Below, one piece after another: positions 13,201 to 18,100 of a stretch of DNA of 64,000 nt. How positions within the stretch are numbered: the stretch's first letter is position 1; each line of letters begins with the position of its first letter. The DNA is taken from positions 682,001 to 746,000 of the forward strand of contig NZ_CP106952.1 of NCBI RefSeq assembly GCF_030419005.1, written 5' to 3'. A program made the translations under genes and the position numbers. The DNA comes from Eleftheria terrae. GTDB lineage: Bacteria; Pseudomonadota; Gammaproteobacteria; Burkholderiales; Burkholderiaceae_C. Below the pieces are notes generated by a model. That model was not told the origin of the DNA. It was given only the letters and a program-made list of their open reading frames with translations, and ran no database searches.

Positions 13201-15018
13201 CCGGCCGAGGAACGCCAGGCACTGCTGGTGGACTGGAACCGCACCGCCAGCCCCTATCCGCACGACCGCTGCGTGCACCAGCTGATCGAGTCCCAGGTGG
13301 CGCGCACGCCAGACGCCGTGGCGCTGGTGCAGGGCGACCAAAGGCTCAGCTATGCACAGATGAATGCCGAGGCCAACCGGCTGGCGCGGCGGCTGCGGCA
13401 GCTGGGGGTGGTGCCGGATGCGCGGGTGGGCCTCTGCCTGCCGCGCGGGCCGCAGATGGCGGTGGCGGTGCTGGCGGTGCTGAAGGCCGGTGGCGCGTAT
13501 GTGCCGCTGGACGCGAGCTACCCGGCGCAACGGCTGCAGCACATGCTGCAGGACAGCGCGCCGGTGGTGGTGCTGTGGGAGGCCGGCGTGGGCGAGGCGG
13601 TGGCGCAGGTGCTGAAGCGGGCGGCTCCGCTGCTGGATGTGGAAGCCGACCGCCCGCTGTGGCAAGACGAGCCGGCTGACGATCTGGCCTGTGCAACGCA
13701 GCCGCAGCACCTGGCCTACGTGGTCTACACCTCCGGCTCCACCGGCGTGCCCAAGGGCGTGGCCGTCGAGCACCGCGGGGTGTGCAACCTGGCGCAGGCG
13801 CAGGTGGCGGGCTTCGGCATCGAGGCCGGCAGCCGGGTGCTGCAGTTCGCGTCCTTCAGCTTCGATGCGTGGGTGTCGGAATGGGTGACGGCGCTGAGCT
13901 GTGGGGCCAGCCTGCACTTTGCGCCGCCGGGCACGGTGTTGGCGGGCGAGGCGCTGCTGCAGGCGCTGCAGCAGGGCCGCATCAGCCATGTGACGCTGCC
14001 GCCGGCGGTGCTGGCGGGGCTGCCGGCGACGGCGACGCTGGCACCGGTGAGCACGCTGGTGCTGGCGGGCGAGGCGGCGTCGCCCGCGCTGGTGCAGCGC
14101 TGGGGCGAGGGCCGGCGGGTGATCAATGCCTACGGGCCGAGCGAGACCACGGTGTGCGCGACGATGCACCGGTGCGAAGGCCCGCTGCAGCACAGCGTGC
14201 CGATCGGCCGGCCGATCGCCAACACGCGCATCTATCTGCTGGATGCGCAGGGCCGAGTGGTGCCGGTGGGCGTAGCGGGCGAGATCCACATTGGCGGCGC
14301 GCAGCTGGCACGTGGCTATCTGAACCGGCCGGAGCTGACGGCCGAGCGCTTCGTGAAGGACCCGTTCGTCGACGATCCGCAAGCGCGGATGTACAAGACG
14401 GGCGACCTGGGCCGGTGGCTGGCGGACGGGACGCTGGAGTTCCTGGGGCGCAACGACCACCAGGTGAAGCTGAGGGGCTTCCGCATCGAGCTGGGGGAGA
14501 TCGAGGCGCGGCTGCTGCAGCACGGCGCGGTGCGCGAGGCGGTGGTGCTGGCGCGGGAGGACCAGCCGGGCGACAAGCGGCTGGTGGCCTATGTGACCTT
14601 GAGCAGCGAGGCCAGCGCCGAGGTGCTGAAGCAGCACCTGGCCGCCCAGCTGCCGGAGTACATGGTGCCGGCGGCCTATGTGGTGCTGCCGGAGCTGCCA
14701 CTGACGCCCAACGGCAAGCTCGACCGCGCGGCGCTGCCGCAGCCCGAGGGCGCGGCCTACATCAGCCGCGGCTACGAGGCGCCCATCGGCGAGGTCGAGA
14801 CCCGCCTCGCCCAGCTGTGGGCCGAGCTGCTCAAGGTGGAGCGGGTCGGCCGACACGACAACTTCTTCGAACTCGGCGGCCATTCGCTGCTGGCGGTCGG
14901 CCTGATCGAGCGCCTGCGCGGCGAAGGGCTGCACCTCGATGTCCGGGCCCTGTTCGATGCCCCCACGCTGTCGTCCCTCGTGGCGGCCACCAAGAAAGTC
15001 AAGGAGATCGCGCTGTGA
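1..15018 (+). CDS. Non-ribosomal peptide synthetase, modules 1-5 (5' end outside window)
   Basis: Multimodular NRPS read in frame 1 from the first base; 5005 residues are visible and the N-terminus lies upstream. Domain order: partial A1 (1-930), PCP1 (carrier Ser codon 1054), E/C (about 1300-2610), A2, PCP2 (Ser 4291), E/C (about 4540-5870), A3, PCP3 (Ser 7561), ordinary C (7720-9060, HHIVADG at 8119), A4 interrupted by a methyltransferase (9100-11520), PCP4 (Ser 11662), E/C (11910-13220), A5, PCP5 (Ser 14884). There is no thioesterase, so the chain must pass to the next protein. The last 20 or so residues form a short Lys-containing tail that could dock to the following synthetase. All A domains carry the TSGSTG, YKTGD and NGKLD cores visible in the window, so they look active. 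The gene overlaps the next one by 4 nt. Specificity calls are by-eye comparison with remembered published codes. Confidence 0.97.
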   Translation: MKHTLWATSVNFDLAVYEYFAPLSVGTTVEVVGNALEAAQATGEVTLINTVPSALQALLESDQVPASVKTVNLAGEALKRSLVEALFERTGVEQVCNLYGPSETTTYSTWVEMKREDGFVSHIGRPIANTQIYLLDSQGRPVPVGVPGEIHIGGAGVARGYLNRPELTAERFLKDPFASDPQARMYKTGDLGRWLADGQLEYLGRNDHQVKIRGFRIELGEIEARLAQHAGVREAVVLAREDQPGDKRLVAYVTAQPGAALEAEALRGELLQQLPEYMVPVAYVVLEQLPLTPNGKLDRQALPAPEGEAYAARQYEAPQGEVESRLAGLWAELLKVERVGRHDNFFELGGHSLLAVTLIERMRQAGLPLDVRALFATPTLGALAASIGGAPAAVEVPPNLIPPGCRAIEPEMLTLVALSREEIEQVEAGVPGGAANIQDIYPLAPLQEGILFHHLMAESGDVYVTPALFAFDSRERLQGYLQALQAVIDRHDILRTSLCWEGLGEPVQVVWRQAPLVVQELQLDAAQGGAAGQLQARLAGGQLVLPLQQAPLMRVAVAEDRAQGRWLALQLFHHVAIDHTTLEILLQEIQAHLQGQAQGLPRPLPFRDFVAQARLAVSRQEHQAFFSEMLGAVEEATLPYGLGDVQGQGRAIVQSRRQVPGRLAQRLRANARVLGVSVASLCHLAYGQVLARVCQREEVVFGTVLFGRMQGGAGADRALGLFLNTLPLKLQVGEVGVQEAVRQTQRWLARLLRHEHAPLALAQRCSRVPASLPLFSALLNYRHASPQSKDAGQAIPGIELLDAQERTNYPFNLCVDDLGQGLSLTAQVQAPADPERLCTSMLAALEALATALERAPQTPLRELDVLPAEDRQALLVDWNRTASPYPHDRCVHQLIESQVARTPEAVALVQGDQVLSYAQMNAEANRLARRLRQLGVVPDARVGLCLPRGPRMAVAVLAVLKAGGAYVPLDASYPAQRLQHMLQDSAPVVVLWEASVGEAVAQVLKQAAPLLDLEADRSQWQDEPADNLPRASVGLQPQHLAYVVYTSGSTGMPKGVAVEHRGVCNLAQAQVAGFGIEAGSRVLQFASFSFDAWVSEWVTALSCGASLHFAPPGTVLAGEALLQALQQGRISHVTLPPAVLAALPATATLAPVSTLVLAGEAASPALVQRWGEGRRVINAYGPSETTVCATMHRCEGPLGQAVPIGRPIANTRIYLLDAQGRPVPVGVAGEIHIGGVQLARGYLNRPELTAERFVKDPFVDDPQARMYKTGDLGRWLADGTLEFLGRNDHQVKLRGFRIELGEIEARLLQHGAVREAVVLAREDQPGDKRLVAYVTLSSEASAEVLKQHLAAQLPEYMVPAAYVVLPELPLTPNGKLDRAALPQPEGAAYISRGYEAPIGEVETTLAQLWAELLKVERVGRHDNFFELGGHSLLAVSLIERLRQAGLPLDVRSLFATPTLAALALSIGGGMAAVEVPPNRIPPGCTAIEPEMLSLVQLSRDEIAQVVASVPGGAANIQDIYPLAPLQEGILFHHLMAQVGDVYLTPALLAFDSRARLDAYLQALQAVVDRHDILRTSLCWEGLPAPVQVVWRQAPLAVQELTLDPAEGDLATQLRERHDPAHYRIDLRRAPLMQLVVAHDAPHGRWLLLWLNHHLCGDHTTQEVMLQEIQAHLLGRAGRLPVALPFRNFVAQSRSGVDAAGHEAFFRELLAGVDEPTYPFGLGNAQDGGRRATTASLALDAALGQRLRELSRALRVNVASLCHLAFALLLARACGRDDVVFGTLLFGRMQAGAGADRVLGLFVNTLPIRLRVDGGRLDDSVRHTHRLLARLLRHEHAPLALAQRCSSVAPPLPLFSALFNYRHFSAVPGGEPLAADAWSGIEFLGGEERTNYPLSLSVDDHGEGFGLTAQVDSGVSAARVCEYMETALRSLVQALETAPETPLWQLEVMPQAERQQVLQGWNASARAQPPERCIHELIEAQARATPEAVAVEQGGARLSYAQLNAEANRLARYLRQRGVQPDSRVAVCLPRGPQLVVAWLAVWKAGGAYVPLDAAYPRERLAYLVQDSAPVLVLTDAERRTALEGGAAAVVDLQQAAPEWAGEPAQELAPDGLQARHLAYVIYTSGSTGQPKGVMVEHRQLGQLVAWHNEAFGVEAGQRTSSVAGLGFDAAAWEVWPALCAGATLVLAPQAVAQDVAGLLRWWQAETLAVSFLPTPIAELALAGGQVPQGLRVLLVGGDRLRQRAPAGAGYTLVNNYGPTEATVVATSGPVGAQGVLAPAVGAPTEAGAPTQAGVITIGWPIGHTRIYLLDEQGRPVPIGVAGELYIGGPSVARGYLGRQALTAERFVRDPFAEDAQARMYKTGDLARWLADGQLEFLGRNDQQLKIRGLRIEPGEIEAQLALHPEVREAVVLAREERLVAYVTPAGGQAPQAEALRRHLAQQLPEYMVPAAYVVLPQLPLTPNGKLDRDALPAPDADAHAARPYEAPVGEVEATLAQLWCELLQVERVGRHDHFFELGGHSLLAVRLVTRLRQLLQVELALGELFAQPTLLALAERVAAAARSELAPIEPVAQDEPLPLSFAQQRLWFLAQMRGVSEAYHLPLALRLSGPLDRKALRQALDRIQARHAALRTRFVRVGDTAVQRIDAAEAGFALQEHDLRGQDPEQVLPGWVAREVHAPFDLEQGPLARGQLLVLGEQDHVLLLTLHHIVADGWSVGVLLRELDTLYRAALAGTAGDPLEPLPLQYADYAAWQRQWLSGEVLQAQTDYWQRALLGAPVLLELPTDRPRPAQQDHAGASVPLYIDAATTAALKALARRQGSTLFMTLLAGFGLLLARLSGQDDVVIGSPVANRRRPELEPLIGFFANTLALRLQLAGAPSVAELLQRARRCAIEAQQHQELPFEQVVDIVKPPRSLAHGPLCQVAFAWQNNELGELRLGELSLAPVPGSYEPAKFDLTLELAEHGDAIAGRLQYATALFDADTAGRWAGYLVRLLAAMAADESQPAHRLPLLDRAERQQLLHDWNATEVDYPRDRCLHELIEACVARQPEAVAVVHEGRTLSYAELNARANRLAHQLRSHGVAPDSRVGVCMERSLEMVVALLATLKAGGAYVPLDPSHPEARLVEMCQDSLPVVLLTHGRVPARLQSALRSALACHSGAAVIDVEADAPRWALRPATNLDPRAIGLGPRHLAYVIYTSGSTGVPKGVMNEHLGIVNRLLWMQDAYRLGGQDAVLQKTPFGFDVSVWEFFWPLLAGARLVMARADGHKDPAYLVDVIEREGITTLHFVPSMLQLFIDQADTARCTGLSRILCSGEALPGSLARRTRHGLPQAALHNLYGPTEAAVDVTAWACDSEPLPDNIPIGRPIANTRIYLLDAQGEPVPRGVAGELHIGGVQVARGYLNRRSLTAERFVHDPHAGRPDARMYKTGDLARHRSDGAIEFLGRNDHQVKLRGLRIELGEIEARLARHAGVQDVRVVARAWGGQDPRLVAYLVPSAGRAAAVRELLRLRQAGVDIDARCTDLPNGMTVFQQNQGETDFVYQEIFQDQVYLRHGVQLHDGDCVFDVGANIGLFSLFAARHRRGVQVYAFEPIPPVCETLRLNARLHGIQAQVFECGLAAEAGQARFTFYPHNTILSSSLTTAEQAREVVRSFLRNDGQARGLDDGLVDELVDARLQGRAYDCRLSTLSTVIREQAVERIDLLKIDVENAEYEVLLGLQPADWRKVRQVVMEVHDVDSRLYKVVRLLRGQGFEVHSEQDRALQGSALHSVYAVRPQPVADRAPEAARPPAEAGWHSPAALQAELKSVLRSQLPEYMVPTAFVLLDALPLTANGKLDHHALPLPEAASAAGRPHQAPQGETEALLARIWAEVLGLERVGRQDNFFELGGHSLLAVSVVERLRQAGLQADVQALFLHTDLAGLAQAVQPQARPVDVPPNGVPAGCRALAPEMLPLVSLTAGELDRIVAGVPGGAANVQDIYPLAPLQEGILFHHRTDAGGDPYLTPVLLGFDSRGRLLAYLEALQAVIDRHDILRTALHWDGLAEPVQVVWRHAPLAVEEVRLDASDDDTGQQLLQRFDRRHYRFDVRQAPLMRAFVAREAGTGRWLLLQLLHHLAIDHTTLELMLQEVQACLHGQAAQLPPPLPFRDFVAQARLAVPREEHEAFFGEMLGKVDTPTLPYGLREVRGGGAPVAEARREMDAALARRLRERARALGVSVASLCHLAYGQVLARLCQQEEVVFGTVLFGRMQGGAGADRALGLFLNTLPLKLRVAGQGVQDAVRETQQLLARLLRHEHAPLALAQRCSRVAAPAPLFSALLNYRHSGAAASRPGLAGVQVLAAEERTNYPFGLCIDDLGDGFLLTAQVQAPAEAGRVCAGMLAALEALASALERAPQTPLRELDVLPAEERQALLVDWNRTASPYPHDRCVHQLIESQVARTPDAVALVQGDQRLSYAQMNAEANRLARRLRQLGVVPDARVGLCLPRGPQMAVAVLAVLKAGGAYVPLDASYPAQRLQHMLQDSAPVVVLWEAGVGEAVAQVLKRAAPLLDVEADRPLWQDEPADDLACATQPQHLAYVVYTSGSTGVPKGVAVEHRGVCNLAQAQVAGFGIEAGSRVLQFASFSFDAWVSEWVTALSCGASLHFAPPGTVLAGEALLQALQQGRISHVTLPPAVLAGLPATATLAPVSTLVLAGEAASPALVQRWGEGRRVINAYGPSETTVCATMHRCEGPLQHSVPIGRPIANTRIYLLDAQGRVVPVGVAGEIHIGGAQLARGYLNRPELTAERFVKDPFVDDPQARMYKTGDLGRWLADGTLEFLGRNDHQVKLRGFRIELGEIEARLLQHGAVREAVVLAREDQPGDKRLVAYVTLSSEASAEVLKQHLAAQLPEYMVPAAYVVLPELPLTPNGKLDRAALPQPEGAAYISRGYEAPIGEVETRLAQLWAELLKVERVGRHDNFFELGGHSLLAVGLIERLRGEGLHLDVRALFDAPTLSSLVAATKKVKEIAL
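1300..4390 (+). other. Module 2: E/C-A-PCP, Tyr-like
   Basis: The E/C domain has the extended N-terminal His motif HHLMAESGD (1357-1383) and core HHVAIDH (1717-1737). The A pocket reads D-A-S-T-V-A-A-V-C-K, an aromatic code closest to Tyr; Ser at position 239 replaces the Trp of Phe codes. Carrier Ser is at 4291. A second E/C follows, so the residue is predicted D. The A domain is almost identical to those of modules 5 and D3. Confidence 0.75.
2755..4180 (+). repeat. Aromatic A-domain core, copy in module 2
   Basis: Member of a four-copy family (also 13357-14790, 36540-37990 and 60805-62230). Module 2 differs from the others at the A3/A4 linker and in its GLGQAV loop (about 3590), where module 5 has LQHSV. 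Confidence 0.9.
4540..7690 (+). other. Module 3: E/C-A-PCP, Leu
   Basis: E/C motif HHLMAQVGD starts at 4594; the core is NHHLCGDH at 4951. The A pocket reads D-A-W-F-L-G-N-V-V-K, the established Leu code (as in McyB module 1). A loop between cores A5 and A6 contains two imperfect 18-bp repeats (6844-6879). Carrier Ser is at 7561. An ordinary HHIVADG condensation domain follows, so Leu is predicted L. Confidence 0.8.
6844..6879 (+). repeat. Two imperfect 18-bp tandem repeats in the A3 domain
   Basis: GCTCCCACTGAAGCAGGC is followed by GCACCGACTCAAGCAGGC (three mismatches), encoding APTEAG-APTQAG in a loop between cores A5 and A6. The other A domains lack this insertion. Confidence 0.85.
7720..11760 (+). 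other. Module 4: C-A(methyltransferase)-A-PCP, Ser
   Basis: The condensation domain starts with LSFAQQRLWFLAQM and has HHIVADG at 8119-8139. The A pocket reads D-V-W-H-L-S-L-V-D-K, the Ser code. The A domain runs to core A8 (NDHQVKLRGLRIELGEIE, about 10336-10389), is interrupted by an FkbM-type methyltransferase, then resumes with LPEYMVP (11428) and the A10 Lys at 11494. Carrier Ser is at 11662. The module therefore predicts a methylated Ser. Confidence 0.85.
10490..11390 (+). other. FkbM-type methyltransferase domain inside the A4 adenylation domain
   Basis: An insert of about 300 residues between cores A8 and A9. The SAM-binding motif VFDVGANIGLF (10684-10716) and the later motif DLLKIDVENAEYEVL (about 11098-11142) are hallmarks of the FkbM family, whose characterised members are mostly O-methyltransferases. 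NRPS N-methyltransferases sit at the same place but usually belong to another methyltransferase family. Kutzneride KtzH is a known precedent of an interrupted Ser A domain that makes O-methyl-Ser. Inference: side-chain O-methylation of PCP-bound Ser. Confidence 0.85.
11910..14990 (+). other. Module 5: E/C-A-PCP, Tyr-like
   Basis: The E/C N-terminal motif is HHRTDAGGD (11965-11991), with Arg where the published HH[I/L]xxxxGD signature has Ile/Leu; the core is HHLAIDH at 12325. The A pocket is D-A-S-T-V-A-A-V-C-K, identical to module 2. Carrier Ser is at 14884. The next protein starts with an E/C domain, so this residue is predicted D. Confidence 0.75.
13357..14790 (+). repeat. Aromatic A-domain core, copy in module 5
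   Basis: Nearly identical to D3 at an offset of 47448, including the linker DDLACATQPQ and the loop LQHSV. It is the closest relative of the D3 adenylation core. Confidence 0.9.
15001..15006 (+). promoter_or_regulatory. Ribosome binding site of the second NRPS gene
   Basis: AAGGAG lies 8 nt upstream of the GTG at 15015, inside the last codons of the first NRPS gene. With the GTGA stop/start overlap it supports GTG as the true start and implies translational coupling. Confidence 0.8.
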
Positions 15019-15190
15019 CGCTGCCCGAACTGCTCAGCCGCCTCAACGAGAAAGACATCGCCCTGTCGGTCGGCAACGACCGGCTGCTGGTGCGGGGCGA
15101 AGACGCACTGCTGGAAGACCCGGCGCTGCTGGCCCAGCTGCGCGAGCACAAGCAGGCGCTGATCGAGCTGATCCGCGCCGGCGGCTATGT
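15015..15190 (+). other. TubC-like N-terminal docking domain
   Basis: Residues 1-55 or so precede the E/C domain and show the pattern of TubC docking domains: LLSRLNEKDIALSV, a loop with a short strand, then LLAQLREHKQALIELIR. Such domains select the upstream synthetase's C-terminal tail. It is the only one seen in the window, which supports specific transfer from module 5 to module 6. Confidence 0.7.
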
Positions 15191-18100
15191 GCCGCCGGCC
15201 GACGTCGGCGTGGCCGTGCCGCCCAACCGCATCCTGCCGGGCTGCGAGGCGGTGACGCCGGAGATGCTGCCGCTGCTGTCGCTCGGCCAGCCGGACATCG
15301 ACCGCATCGTGGCCGCGGTGCCCGGCGCCGCCGCCAATGTGCAGGACATCTATCCGCTGGCGCCGCTGCAGGAAGGCATCCTCTTCCACCACCTGATGTC
15401 GAGCACCGGCGACGTCTACCTGACGCCCGCGCTGTTCGCCTTCGACAGCCGGGCGCGGCTGGACCGCTTCCTGCAGGCATTGCAGGCCGTCATCGACCGC
15501 CACGACATCCTGCGCACCGCACTGCAGTGGGACGGCCTGCCCGAGCCGGTGCAGGTGGTGTGGCGCCAGGCCCGGCTGGAGGTGGAGGAGCTGAGCTTCG
15601 ACGCCGCCGACGGCGACGTGGCCGAGCAGTTGCGTGCCCGCTTCGATCCGCGCCACCACCGCATCGACATCCGCCGCGCGCCGCTGATGCGGGTGTTCGT
15701 GGCCTACGACACGCCGCGTGACCGCTGGTGCCTGCTGCTGCTCAACCACCACCTGTGCGGCGACCACACCACGCAGGACGTCATGCTGCAGGAGATCGGT
15801 GCGTTGCTGGAGGGCCGGGGTGACCAGCTGCCGGCGCCGCTGCCCTTCCGCAACTTCGTGGCCCAGGCCCGGCTCGGCATGCCGGCGCAGGCGCACACCG
15901 ATTTCTTCACCGAGCTGCTGGGCGACGTGTCCGAAACCACTGCGCCCTTCGGCATCGCCGACGTGCAGGGCGAGGGCGCGGCCGTCGAGGAAGCCAGCGA
16001 GCTCATTGAGCCGCCGCTGGCCGCCCGGCTGCGCGAGGCCGCGCGCCAGGCCGGCGTGAGCGCCGCCAGCCTGCTGCACCTGGCCTGGGCGCAGGTGCTG
16101 GCCCGGGTGTCGGGCCGCGACGATGTGGTGTTCGGCACCCTGCTGTTCGGGCGCATGCAGGCCGGCACCGGGGCCGACCGCGTGATGGGCCTCTTCATCA
16201 ACACCCTGCCGATGCGCATCCGCCTGGGAGGCGAGAGCGTGCTCGACAGCGTGCGCCGCACCCATGCGCTGCTGGCCCGCCTGATGCGGCACGAGCATGC
16301 CTCGCTCGCGCTGGCCCAGCGCTGCAGCGCGGTGGCCGCACCGGCGCCGCTGTTCACCGCCCTGCTCAACTACCGGCACAGCGGCTCGGCCGGTGGCCAG
16401 GCGGCTGGCGCTGCGAGCGCGGCCTGGCAGGGCATCGAGTTCCTTGGCTCGCAGGAGCGCACCAACTACCCCTGCACCCTCAATGTGGACGACCTGGGCG
16501 AGACGCTGGTGTTGACGGCGCAGGTGCGCCGCCCCGCCGACGCCCGCGGCCTCTGCGCCTTGGTGCACAGCGCGCTGCTGCAGCTGGTGCAGGCGCTGGA
16601 GCAGGCACCGGCCACCCCGGTGCGCCAGCTCGACGTGCTGCCGGCCGGCGAGCGCGAGCGCCTGCTGGCGCTGGGCCGTGGCCCGGCGCCGGTGGCGCGC
16701 GATGGCCGCTTCCTGCATGCCCGCATCGAAGCCATGGCCGCTGCGCGGCCGGAGGCCACCGCGCTGGTGCACGAAGACCGCCGGCTCAGCCTGCGCGAGC
16801 TGAATGCCCGGGCCAACCAGCTGGCGCGCCATCTGCGCCGCCTGGGTGTCAAGCCGGATGCCCGGGTCGCCCTGTGCGTGGAGCGTGGCCTCGACCTGGT
16901 GGTGGGCCTGCTGGCGGTGCTGAAGGCCGGCGGTGCCTATGTGCCCATCGACCCGCGCTATCCGCAGGAGCGCCTGCTCTACATGTGCGAGGACAGCGCG
17001 CCGGTGGCGGTGCTGACCCACGACCGGGTGCCGCCCGAGGTGAGGGACGGCCTGCGTGCCGCGCTCGGCGCCCAGCTGGTGCCGGTGCCGGTGATCGACC
17101 TCAGCGCCGATGCGGCGCACTGGCAGGGCGAATCGGAGGCGGACCTGCCGCCCGCCGAAGCCGGCCTGGCGCCCACCCACCTGGCCTATGTGATCTACAC
17201 CTCCGGGTCCACCGGCCGGCCCAAGGCCGCGCAGGTGCAGCACCAGGGCCTGCAGAACCTGCTGGACTGGTATGTCGAGGACCTTGGCCTGGGCGCCGAC
17301 GACAGCGTGCTGGTGGCCACTTCCCAGAGCTTCGACCTGACGCAGAAGAACCTGATCGGCCCGCTGCTGGTCGGCGGCACGCTGCACCTGGCGCCGGAGC
17401 CCTTCGATCCGGCCGCCATCCTGGCGCAGGTCGAGCGCGAGCGCATCACCCACCTCAACCTGGCGCCCAGCGCCTTCCATGCGCTGGTGGACGCCGATGG
17501 CGCTGGCCGGCTCGGCAGCCTGCGCCGGGTGGTGCTGGGTGGCGAGCCCATCCAGGTGGCCAAGCTGCTGGCGCTGCCCGAGCCGCGGCCCGAGTTCATC
17601 AACAGCTACGGCCCCACCGAATGCAGCGACGTGGTCGCCTGGCACCGCCTGTCGCCCGACCTGCAGCGCTACGAGGCGGCCGGCGTGCCGCTGGGCCAGC
17701 CCATCCGCCACATGCGCCTGCTGCTGCTGGACGAGCAGCTGCGGCCGGTGCCGGCCGGCGTGGTGGGCGAGATCCACATTGGCGGCATCGGCGTCGGCCG
17801 CGGCTACCTGAACCGGCCGGAGCTGACGCAGGAGCGCTTCGTGGCCGAGCCGCTGGCGCTGCAGGCCGGTGAGCGCCTCTACAAGACCGGCGACCTCGGC
17901 CGCTGGCGCGAGGACGGCACGCTGGACTACCTCGGCCGCAACGACTTCCAGGTGAAGATCCGCGGCCTGCGCATCGAGCTGAGCGAGATCGAGGCCTGCC
18001 TGGCCCAGCATCCCGCGGTCGGCGAGGCGGTGGTGCTGGCGCGCGAGGACCGGCCGGGCGACAAGCGGCTGGTGGCCTACTACGTGCCGGCTGCGGCGGA

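Noticed and set aside
361..14934. Very long open frame on the minus strand (over 4800 codons), with similar ones at 14772-20906, 53221-57369 and 57376-63900
   Set aside because: These mirror the + strand NRPS codons; high third-position GC removes antisense stops. They contain no domain motifs and are shadows.
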